A stretch of 64,000 nt of DNA. Origin: Larix kaempferi (lineage: Eukaryota; Streptophyta; Pinopsida; Pinales; Pinaceae). The stretch spans positions 5,919,001 to 5,983,000 of the forward strand of contig BSBM01000319.1 of assembly GCA_027924585.1 (NCBI GenBank), written 5' to 3'. The notes under the pieces are model-generated. The model was not told where the DNA came from. It was given only the letters and a program-made list of their open reading frames with translations, and did no database searches. A program made the position numbers and the translations under genes. Shown here one piece after another: positions 21,837-30,823 of the stretch; the first letter of the stretch is position 1, and each line of letters begins with the position of its first letter.

Positions 21837-21989
21837 CGATTAGTAGGATATATTTGAAATGACCATGGAAAGTTCTGCTACTGTATCAGGGGGACTGCTA
21901 AACAATGAGCTTTAACAATTTGCTTTGTCACATGGGTTCATCTACACACAACAAGTTTCAACAAATTTGTGAGAAACACAGGTTTTATC

Positions 21990-22007
21990 CCTTCAGCGGA
22001 GTCACCA
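21990..22007 (-). other. tRNA-Arg-type primer binding site of outer element, unit 2
   Basis: Reads tggtgactccgctgaag on the minus strand, one base changed from unit 3. It lies next to the LTR end beginning at 22008. Confidence 0.6.
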
Positions 22008-22240
22008 TGTGAGAATAAAAATTATGTATTTAGAATACTCACAAAATTCTATTTTTTACTTTTCACAACTTTTTATAAGAAAGGAAAGGTTAGTGGAGTT
22101 GCGACATGAAATTTAAAGATTGGATCTAAAGATTCATCAAACAAAGCAAAAAATATTAGATAAAAATAAAAAAGTCGTACTCTGGGAAACAAAATATTTG
22201 TCCCCGACAATGACGCTAGAAATCTTTCCACCGAGATGCA

Positions 22241-22489
22241 TGTAACAAATAATTAATAATACATTAATATTAATAATAAGTAGGAGTAATAGTTAAATGA
22301 GAGGATGCGTCCCCTCAAATAGGCAATGCCCAAGCTACTATAAAAGCGGGCCAACAATTGTATATTTATCATCTTATCTTATCAATCTATCAATTTATAT
22401 ATCATTTTACATCAACGAATATGTGGGTTATTTAAGAAATTATGGATTCATTCCGAGTTAATTGAGAATATCCAACTATGGATATTACA
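22241..22489 (+). repeat. 5' LTR of inner element, copy 2
   Basis: TG...CA, 249 bp, with the TATA-like ctataaaagc, preceded by ATGCA. Confidence 0.9.
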
Positions 22490-22589
22490 TTGGTATTAGA
22501 GCCCCTTCTTGGGCATGTGATTCCGACTGTTGGCTATTACTGAGAGTTTCTCTCGTTTATTGGTCATTGACCAGTTATCGGACTATTGG

Positions 22590-23185
22590 TCCTCTTCTCA
22601 CACTCACCCCTACGCACCTCATTTTCCACTCTCGTTTCCACAGATATTTGCTACCACCGCCACCGTCTTCCCTGCTCGTCGGCATTCCACCTGCTACTGC
22701 GCCCTCCACTCCATCCCTGCGCCCTTTCGTCTCCTCCTCCCTTTCTCTCTCGTCCTCTTTACGCACTCCAGCTCCTCACCATACCAGCAGCACCCCTCGT
22801 CCTCCCCCTCCTTCTCCCTCCCTTCCATCCTCCTAATCCACGCCACCAATTCGCCGCACGCCACCTCCATCCCTCTGCGCGTCGTGCCCTCCCTGTGCGA
22901 CTTGCCATCCGCCTGCTCTCCTTGCGACTCCACCATGGATCCACTATACCCCTCTTTTCGCACCTGCACAACCCTCTCCAGCTGCGTCGCCAAACTTCCT
23001 CTGCGTAGGCCCTCCTCTATCCCCTTGCTTCCACCATTTCTCACAGCTCCCTGCGCCATCCCTTCTCGACCTCTCTCACCTGCTCGCCCTCTCCTCTTAC
23101 TGCGCCTGCCACCACCTCTGCCTACACCGCCGTCCCACCTGCCACCTCCATCACGGCCGCTCTCCATCACCACAGCCATCACACC
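22590..23185 (+). other. CT-rich block in the inner element, copy 2
   Basis: Same pyrimidine-rich block as in copy 1, and again open in several frames on both strands (a 232-codon plus-strand frame at 22530-23228 and a 166-codon minus-strand frame). The frames are not conserved among copies, so I do not call a gene. Confidence 0.65.
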
Positions 23186-23440
23186 TGCAAACAAAAAAAA
23201 ACAAATAATAAAAAAATTAATAAAATAAAAATTTATTTAACATTTTCTTTTATAAAAGTTTTTTTTATTATAGTTATTATATAGCTATAATATTATTATA
23301 TAATTATTATTTTTGAAATAATAATTATTTTATTGTGGAAAAATATATATATTAAACTATATATATATAGTTTATATAACATTAATAATAATAATATTAT
23401 TAATTAATTTAACTAATAATAATTATTATTGAACAAACGT
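23186..23440. other. AT-rich palindromic block upstream of the inner ORF
   Basis: Almost pure A/T. It contains a perfect 20-bp palindrome at 23354-23373 (aaactatata and its complement) and an 11-bp-arm hairpin with a 3-base loop (23302-23312 with 23316-23326). Both are kept in units 1 and 3 with small indels. Confidence 0.8.
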
Positions 23441-23448
23441 TAGCAGAA

Positions 23449-24633
23449 ATGGAGTCTTATAGTGAAAATAAAGAAAGATTCCCTAAGACCTACTCAAAAG
23501 CAGCCAATAACATACTAAAACTTGAGGGAAGTATTCAAGGAAAAGATATTAGTATTGCTATTTGTCCTACCATACAGGAAAATCGCATTAGCAATAGTTT
23601 GGCAAGTCAATTATTAATCCCAAAATCAAGTATAATCGAAAAGAGAGATAACTACGATGAGAAGCAATATGAAATTACGAACTTACAACTAACAATTAAT
23701 GAGTACAAGTTCACATCCCAATTCAATGTTTCGACTATATATTTAAACGAAGTCGACATCATTCTAGGTTCACCCTGGATGGAAACATTGGGATCATTTA
23801 TTTTAAATATGAAGAAAAAGTTTTTAACGTTTTCATACAAGAAAGAGCAAATCACACTGCAGGATGTTTCAATGAAATTGGATTCAAAGGATGTGTCATC
23901 TGAATATTTCAAAGACATTTCGAAGATGATTTCACAAGAAGATCAAAAATCAAGACAAAAGATGCAGAAAGAATTAGACAAAGTCATCAGGGACAAAGAA
24001 GAAGAGATATCACGTTTAAGAGATCATAATCAGAAGTTGCTCTTTCAAGTTAAGAAGGAAAAAGATAGGGCACAGGACCATCAAAATATAGAGGAGGAAA
24101 ATAGAGATCTCGAGAAGAAACTATTAGAGATTAAAGACGATGCAAAATCTAAAAAAGAAACGATCAGGAATCTTAAGAAAGATAAAGATTTACTCGAAAA
24201 CAAGTTGGCGAACATTCAAAAGAGGACATCAAAACCTTTGGGCTCAAAAAAACAAGTTGAGGAAAAAGAAGCAAATACAACTCGAGTCATCAATACAAGT
24301 AAAAAAGAAGTCAATCCAGCAGAAGAACAAACAACAAAAACTCCTTATCGAGACCCCAATTATAAAGGTCATTTTGACGAACGAAAGGGTCAAAATGAAC
24401 ACACATGGAGGAGAGATGATGTCAGACGAGCAAGAACATCAAATCAAAATACAAAACAACAAACAAGAAGACCCATCCCACAAAGCGATCAAATAGCTTC
24501 GATAAAATTAGATTTGGGATGTAACACATCAGAGACGATGCGACAATTCTTCTGGGGAATTCGTAACTCGTATCGCCTTGTTTCATCAAATGTCGTAAAG
24601 ACTAAACACAAAAGATCAAGAGATGATAGTTAA
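23449..24633 (+). CDS. retropepsin-like protein lacking the catalytic Asp, with coiled coil and basic tail
   Basis: 394 codons, the single intact copy of three. Residues of about 20-145 look like a plant retropepsin fold: KLEGSIQGKDISIAI, NRISNSLASQLLIPKS, then NEVDIILGSPWMETLGSFIL and MKKKFLTFSYKKEQITL, where Gypsy proteases have their ...LG..WL..LG.. and ...F... strands. At the place of the catalytic D-S/T-G (expected before the N-x-I-S phrase) stands C-P-T, so protease activity is not expected. Residues of about 155-265 are a long Glu/Lys/Asp/Leu-rich coiled coil; the remainder is Lys/Arg/Gln-rich and may bind nucleic acid. The ATG at 23449 is used because units 1 and 3 align from it. Likely a structural or packaging protein of the non-autonomous element (inference). 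Confidence 0.7.
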   Translation: MESYSENKERFPKTYSKAANNILKLEGSIQGKDISIAICPTIQENRISNSLASQLLIPKSSIIEKRDNYDEKQYEITNLQLTINEYKFTSQFNVSTIYLNEVDIILGSPWMETLGSFILNMKKKFLTFSYKKEQITLQDVSMKLDSKDVSSEYFKDISKMISQEDQKSRQKMQKELDKVIRDKEEEISRLRDHNQKLLFQVKKEKDRAQDHQNIEEENRDLEKKLLEIKDDAKSKKETIRNLKKDKDLLENKLANIQKRTSKPLGSKKQVEEKEANTTRVINTSKKEVNPAEEQTTKTPYRDPNYKGHFDERKGQNEHTWRRDDVRRARTSNQNTKQQTRRPIPQSDQIASIKLDLGCNTSETMRQFFWGIRNSYRLVSSNVVKTKHKRSRDDS

Positions 24634-24703
24634 AAAAAAACCAGACATAAACCTTGTCTTCAATAAAGTTTTGAGGACAAAGCTTCCCTTAAGGGGAAGG
24701 CAA

Positions 24704-24952
24704 TGTAACAAATAATTAATAATACATCAATATTAATAATAAGTAGGAGTAATAGTTAAATGAGAGGATGCGTCCTCTCAAATAGGCAATGCCCAAGCTA
24801 CTATAAAAGCGGGCCAACAATTGTATATTTATCATCTTATCTTATCAATCTATCAATTTATATATCATTTTACATCTACGGATATGTGGGTTATTTCAGA
24901 AATTATGGATTCATTCCGAGTTAATTGAGAATATCCAACTATGGATATTACA
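24704..24952 (+). repeat. 3' LTR of inner element, copy 2
   Basis: 249 bp, TG...CA, followed by ATGCA. Confidence 0.9.
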
Positions 24953-25353
24953 ATGCACACCTGGGGGGATTCCTGATATATATACCTTGCGGTACAGGGA
25001 ATATGTCCGGAATGTGATCTAGGTGGCTTCGTACAAGGACGTGTGGGTTGGAATGGAGTCTCGAGATTGGTGTTCAACACTACACTAGCAAGGGTGTAGT
25101 CTAACTGTGCTCTGAGGTCGCCTCCCAGTTGTTCCCGCTTCCTTAGTCGAACTTTCTCCACTTTCGACCACTATCGGGGCAACGCCGGATTTTCGTTGGT
25201 TTGCGGGAATTATTTTATTAATGAGTGGATTAATTAAAATTTGAAAAATTGATAAGCGCGAAACAACCGTTTTTGATATCCCAAAGCTCAGACTAGCCTG
25301 CGATGGGTAGAGCATACATGGTGTTTACAAAACGTTAATTCCAATTTTATTCG

Positions 25354-25897
25354 ACTCTCCGACAGAGAGCACTTTTGATACGCTAAACGCGAGATTCAAT
25401 AGATATTAAGGAGTCTTAAGACTCACAGAAATTTTAAATGCAAAGATGAAGTAAAAAACTTGAAATGATCTAAATTCTACCCAAGAATCTCTTTCAGGTT
25501 CAGGACCATACTCGGGAGAGCAAGGGGGTTGGTGAAAACAGTAAACTCTCCGACATAGAGCACTCTTGATCCGCAAATGGCGAGATTCAAGAGATTTTGA
25601 TGCTTTTTTAGCAATAAATAAAAATATGAAAATACATGTAAGATTAGAATTTGAAACTAGTTACGCTTGCGAAAATAAAACTTTTAGCAAAAAACTTTCA
25701 AACTGAAATGAAACTAATCTAACATGCTATTTTTATCTAACTATGCAAAATAATAAGCAAAAGGGATAGATATAGGCTTCCCCCAAATGGGGGAAGAGGT
25801 GTGTGGGAGTCGTAATCCCACTTGCCTTTTATTAATGGTATTTACAACTCTCCGATAGAGAGTGCTGTTGATTCGCAAAAGTTGTGAGATTCAAGAG
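25354..25897. repeat. three hairpin modules of the unit (unit 2)
   Basis: Counterparts of the modules at 19655-20184, at about 25354-25400, 25543-25594 and 25846-25897. Point changes partly spoil the pairing (cacttttgatacgc in the first). Confidence 0.6.
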
Positions 25898-26662
25898 AAT
25901 TTAGGCCTTCCAAGAAGGCAGAGGGAAAACCAGGGGTTGAAAGAAAGTAAATTTTTTATAAGTTTTTGCTCCAAAAAAGCTCAATTTCCTTGATTTCCTG
26001 TAAAATAAACATAAAAACCAACAACCTATGATTTATTTGGATTAGTGGATTAGCCTAAAAAATACAATAGAATTTACAAAAAGGTCAATACTTGCGAAAT
26101 AATGAAAATTTAAAATTTCAAGTATTAACCAACTAGGACTAGATCTAAACTTGAAATGCGAAAAATATGAGACTCTTTAGATCTTCCTAATCATATAACA
26201 ATAGATGATTAGATAAACTTTGAAAACTTAGATCTACTGTTTATAAAATAAAAATGACCAAGAAAGAGATTTGTTTTAATTTTGAAAAGATAGAAAGGAG
26301 AAACCCAAGCCCAAGCTTGAACAATGATATGACATTGGAAGTGCCTGTATGACAAAAAACCATTATCTTTAATGAAAAGAGGCAAATAGAATAAGGAAGC
26401 AACCGAGCTCCAAGTTCTACTTCACCTTCGATGATCTGCAAAACTCAAACAACCTTCAACAAACAAAATCAAATCTAGGGTGATAAACTAAATAAAATCA
26501 AAAGAGAATTAGTATAACCGACTACAATTTGCTACTTTTAAGTCTTAGATAACTTAGCACAAGTAAACAAGTTGAAAACCTCAAATATCTACTCTATGGA
26601 CTACATGGCATATATTGGATTCTCTATATATGTCCATTTATCATCATGAATATCTATGTCAG

Positions 26663-26911
26663 TCATGAGGGCTTCTTCGTCACATATATCATGCTCTGGG
26701 CTATGTATGTCCTCTTCATGCTCACAATCCTCCTCTTCAGAAAAAAAAGGTCATAAGGAAGTAAGCCTTCAAAGCCTACATCATTATACACATTACAAAC
26801 CTCCTCATGTATTTCAATATGGGCTTCTGTAATGGCTTCTTCTAGAGGCGAATCATGAGTACATGTGCTCATCATCACTGAAATAGTCTTGAAAAAACTC
26901 CCAATATTCAA
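26663..26911 (-). CDS. acidic ORF overlapping the end of gag, unit 3
   Basis: 82 codons, homologous to 20888-21199 over its first two thirds, then shifted by an indel in the poly(A) stretch so the C-terminus differs. Its status as a real gene is uncertain. Confidence 0.25.
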   Translation of the reverse strand: MNIGSFFKTISVMMSTCTHDSPLEEAITEAHIEIHEEVCNVYNDVGFEGLLPYDLFFLKRRIVSMKRTYIAQSMIYVTKKPS

Positions 26912-27548
26912 TGTCTTTTGTTATGGTGCCATGAGGAGGGTCTTCAATAATATCTTCAACGAATGGATCTTTATGAAGCTCCTCAATAGGGTCATTATGA
27001 ATCTGATGGGAAGAAGCCATATTTTCTTTGATAGGATTCCTAATCTTCTCGTACTTGTAATAACTTAGAGGAAGCTTCCAATGTTTTTCGTTGTTTACTG
27101 TGATGAGGCGAAGAGTATTAGGGTCTTCTTCTCGATATTGTATCCAAGGTATGGAGATAGGAAAGAATGTTTCAAGGATCGAGTCCAAGGATTTCATACT
27201 GAATCCTTTATTATGCCACTGACTCAAAAATATTCTAAGGAAGATTGAAAGAGCAGTAATACATTCATTTGGGAGACCATTGAACCACCAATGACAAGCA
27301 TTTCCCCGTAAAGTATTGACGAACATTTCCATCATGTTATCTTCATGTAAGACTTTGAAGTCGCCCATATCTTTAAGAAAGGACATGACATGCTGGGTCT
27401 CTGAATCACCATTTCTCCAAAAGATCGACAAATGATCATATATGTCTCTACTAGTATGATAATTGGGGAAACCTGGGATGTTTGAAAAGTCAATAGGAGG
27501 ATATTCAATTGCAATTTCATCATCAGACTTCTCATCATCCATATTCAA
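26853..27548 (-). CDS. Gag-like protein of the outer element, unit 3, intact
   Basis: 231 codons, the same length and start as in unit 2, with scattered substitutions (for example SQWHNKGFSM for RQWHNKGFNM). The Gag core phrases are all present. See the unit 2 copy for domains. Two open copies of equal length suggest that the duplication is fairly recent or that conversion keeps them alike; they do not by themselves show selection. Confidence 0.75.
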   Translation of the reverse strand: MNMDDEKSDDEIAIEYPPIDFSNIPGFPNYHTSRDIYDHLSIFWRNGDSETQHVMSFLKDMGDFKVLHEDNMMEMFVNTLRGNACHWWFNGLPNECITALSIFLRIFLSQWHNKGFSMKSLDSILETFFPISIPWIQYREEDPNTLRLITVNNEKHWKLPLSYYKYEKIRNPIKENMASSHQIHNDPIEELHKDPFVEDIIEDPPHGTITKDIEYWEFFQDYFSDDEHMYS

Positions 27549-27701
27549 CGATTAGGAGGATATATTTGAAATGACCATGAAAAGTTCTGCTACTGTATTA
27601 GGGGGACTGCTAAACAATGAGCTTTAAAAATCTGCTTTGACACATGGGTTCATCTAGACACAACAAGTCTCAACAAATTTGTGAGAAACAAGGGTTTTAT
27701 C

Positions 27702-27719
27702 CCTTCAGCGGAGTCGCCA
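27702..27719 (-). other. tRNA-Arg-type primer binding site of outer element, unit 3
   Basis: tggcgactccgctgaagg on the minus strand. It starts exactly where the LTR end (…tctcaca) stops. A second ggagtcgcca motif lies about 90 bp to the right, near 27808. Confidence 0.7.
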
Positions 27720-27953
27720 TGTGAGAATAAAAATTATGTATTTAGAATAATCACAAAAATTCTATTTTTTACTTTTCACAACTTTTTATAAGAAAGGAAA
27801 GGTTAGTGGAGTCGCCACATGAAATTTAAAGATTGGATCTAAAGATTCATCAAACAAAGCAAAAAATAAAGGATAAAAATAAAAAAGTCGTACTCCGGGA
27901 AACAAAATATTTGTCCCCGACAATGACGCTGGAAATATTTCCACCGATATGCA

Positions 27954-28185
27954 TGTAACAAATAATTAATAATAAGTAGGAGTAATAGTTAAATGAGAGG
28001 ATGCGTCCCCTCAAATAGGAAATTCCCAAGCTACTATAAAAGCGGGCCAACAATTGTATATTTATCATCTTATCTTATCAATCTATCAATTTATATATCA
28101 TTTTACATCTACGGATATGTGGGTTATTTCAGAAATTATGGATTCATTCTGAGTTAATTGAGAATATCCAACTATGGATATTACA
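27954..28185 (+). repeat. 5' LTR of inner element, copy 3 (17-bp deletion)
   Basis: Same LTR as in the other units but lacking the aatacattaatattaat phrase, probably lost between the short taataat repeats. Confidence 0.9.
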
Positions 28186-29127
28186 TTGGTATCAGAGCCC
28201 CTTCTTGGGCATGTGATTCCAGCTGTTGGCTATTACTGAGAGTTTCTCTCGTTTATTGGTCATTGACCAGTTATTGGACTGTTGGTCCTCTTCTCCCACT
28301 CACCCCTACGCACCTCATTTTCCACTCTCGTTTCCACATACACTTGCTACCACCGTGACCGTCTTCCCTTCTCGTTGGCATTCCACCCGCTACTTCACCC
28401 TCCAATCCATCGTTGCGCCCTTCTGTCTCCTCCTCCCTTTCTCTCTCGTCCTCTTTAAGCACTCCAGCTCCTCACCATACCAGCAACACCCTGCATCCTC
28501 CCCCTCTCGCTCCCTCCCTTCCATCCTCCTACTCCACGCCACCAATTCGCCACACACCACCTCCATCCCTCTACGCGTCGTGCCTTCCCTGTGCGACCTT
28601 CCATCCGCCTTCTCTCCCTGCGACTCCACCTTGGATCCAATATACCCCTCTTTTCGCACCGGCGCAACCCTCACCAACTACGTTGCCAAACTTCCTCTGC
28701 GTAGGCCCTCCTATATCCCCTCGCTTCCGCCATTTCTCACAGCTCCCTGCGCCGTCCCTTCTCGACCTCTCTCACCTGCTCGCCCTCTCCTCTTGCTGCG
28801 CCTGCCACCAGCTCTGCCTACACCGCCCTCCCACTTGCCACCTCCATGACGGTCGCTCTCCATCACCACGACCTTCACACCTGCAAACAAAAAAATAATA
28901 ATAAAACAAAAATTTATTTAACATTTTGTTTTATTAAAGTTTTTTTTATTATAGTTATTATATAGTTATAATATTTTTATATAATTAATATTTTTGAAAT
29001 AATAATTATTTTATTGTGGAAAAAAAAATATTAAACTATATATATATAGTTTATATAACATTAATAATAATAATATTATTAATTAATTAAACTAATAATT
29101 ATTATTATCGAACAAACGTCAGTAGAA

Positions 29128-30312
29128 ATGGAGTCTTATAGTGAAAATCAAGAAATATTCCCTAAGACCTACTCAAAAGTAGCCAATAACATACTAAAAC
29201 TTGAAGGAAGTATTCAAGAAAAAGATATTAGTATTGCTATTTGTCCTACCATACAGGAAAATCGCATTAGCAACAGTTTGGCAAATCAATTATTAATCGC
29301 AAAATCAAGTATAATCAAAAAGAGAGATAACTACGATGAGAAGCAATATGAAATTACGAACTTATAACTAACAATTAATGAGTACAAGTTCACATCCCAA
29401 TTCAATGTTTCGATTATATATTTAAACGAAGTCGACATCATTCTAGGTTCACCCTGGATGGAAACATTGGGATCATTTATTTTAAATATGAAGAAAAAGT
29501 TTTTAACATTTTCATACAAGAAAGAGCAAATCACACTGCAGGATGTTTCAATGAAATCGGATTCAAAGGACGTGTCATCTGAAGATTTCAAAGACATTTC
29601 GAAGATGGTTTCACAAGAAGATAAAAAATCAAGACAAATGATGCAGAAAGAATTAGACAAAGTCATCAGGGACAAAGAAGAAGAGATATCGCGTTTAAGA
29701 GATCATAATCAGAAGTTGCTCTTTCAAGTCAAGAAGGCAAAAGATAGGGCACATGACCATCAAAATATAGAGGAGGAAAATCGAGATCTCCAGAAGAAAC
29801 TATTAGAGCTTAAAGACGATGTAAAATCTAAAAAAGAAACGATCGAGAATCTTAAGAAAGATAAAGATTTACTCGAAAACAAGTTGGCGAACATTCAGAA
29901 GAGGACATCAAAACCTTTGGGCTAAAAAAAACAAGTTGAGGAAAAAGAAGCAAATACAAATCCAGTCATCAATAAAGGTAAAAAAGAAGTCAATCCAGCA
30001 GAAGAACAAACAACAAAAACTCCTTATCGACACCCCAATTATAATGGTCATTTTGACCAACGAAAGGGTCAAAATGAACACACATGGAGGAGATATGATG
30101 TCAGACGAGCAAGAACATGAAATCAAAATACAAAACAACAAACAAGAGGAACCATCCCACAAATCGTTCAAATAGCTTCGATAAAATTAGATTTGGGATG
30201 GAACACATCAGAGATGATGCGGCAATTCTTCTGGGGAATTCATAACTCGTATTGCCTCGTTTCATCAAATGTCGCAAAGACTAAACACAAAAGATCAAGA
30301 GATGACAGTTAA
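29128..30312 (+). pseudogene. retropepsin-like/coiled-coil protein, inner copy 3, broken
   Basis: Homologue of 23449-24633, starting with ATG at 29128. A TAA at 29365-29367 (TTATAA for TTACAA) cuts it after 79 codons. A second TAA lies near 29923 and a TGA near 30118. The C-P-T sequence in place of the catalytic triad is present here too. Confidence 0.85.
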
Positions 30313-30381
30313 AAAAAACCAGACATAAACCTTGTCTTCAATAAGGCTTTGAGGACAAAGCTTCCCTTAAGGGCAAGGCAA

Positions 30382-30630
30382 TGTAACAAATAATTAATAA
30401 TACATTAATATTAATAATACGTAGGAGTAATAGTTAAATGAGAGGATGCGTCCCCTCAAATAGGCAATGCCCAAGCTACTATAAAAGCGGGCCAACAATT
30501 GTATATTTATCATCTTATCTTATCAATCTATCAATTTATATATCATTTTACATCTACGGATGTGTGGGTTATTTCAAAAATTATGGATTCATTCCAAGTT
30601 AATTGAGAATATCCAACTATGGATATTACA
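30382..30630 (+). repeat. 3' LTR of inner element, copy 3
   Basis: 249 bp, TG...CA, followed by ATGCA. Confidence 0.9.
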
Positions 30631-30823
30631 ATGCACACTTGGGGGGATTCCTGATATACGGTATACCTTTCGGTACAGGGAATATGTTCGGAATGTGATC
30701 TAGGTGGATTCGTACAAGGACGTGTGGGTTGGAATGGAGTCTTGAGAGCGGTGTTCAACACTACACCAGCAAGGGTGTAGTCTAACTATGCTTCGAGGTC
30801 TCCTCCCAGTTGTTCTTGCTTCC

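Larger units (their letters stand above)
22241..24952 (+). mobile_element. inner non-autonomous LTR retrotransposon, copy 2 (best preserved)
   Basis: LTRs 22241-22489 and 24704-24952 (249 bp each), with target duplication ATGCA at 22236-22240 and 24953-24957. The primer site at 22491-22503 has one change (tggtattagagcc). The purine tract aaggggaaggcaa precedes the 3' LTR. The only coding frame, 23449-24633, is fully open. No reverse transcriptase or integrase is present. Confidence 0.92.
27954..30630 (+). mobile_element. inner non-autonomous LTR retrotransposon, copy 3
   Basis: 5' LTR 27954-28185 (232 bp, with a 17-bp deletion near its start) and 3' LTR 30382-30630 (249 bp). The ATGCA duplication lies at 27949-27953 and 30631-30635. 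The primer site tggtatcagagcc at 28187-28199 is perfect. The purine tract is spoiled by one C (agggcaagg). Confidence 0.9.
14430..30823. repeat. tandem array of a 5.7-kb compound retroelement unit, about 2.9 copies
   Basis: Units run approximately 14430-20144, 20145-25858 and 25859-30823, the last being cut short. Corresponding points are 5.68-5.72 kb apart (gag starts at 16144, 21836 and 27548; inner 5' LTRs at 16551, 22241 and 27954). Each unit carries a minus-strand gag-only element and, nested in it, a plus-strand 2.7-kb LTR retrotransposon at the same site. The left border lies inside a hairpin module near 14430 and the right border at about 30823, where similarity stops in mid-sequence. 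The likely mechanism is unequal exchange after the nested insertion; array-wide gene conversion may also have acted. Confidence 0.9.

Noticed and set aside
22694-23194. 166-codon minus-strand frame rich in Arg, Gly and Glu
   Set aside because: Shadow of the CT-rich block; the other units break it, and no motif is seen.
22530-23228. 232-codon plus-strand frame in the CT-rich block as a Pro/Ser-rich protein
   Set aside because: Several overlapping frames are open on both strands because of composition, and the frame is not conserved in units 1 and 3.
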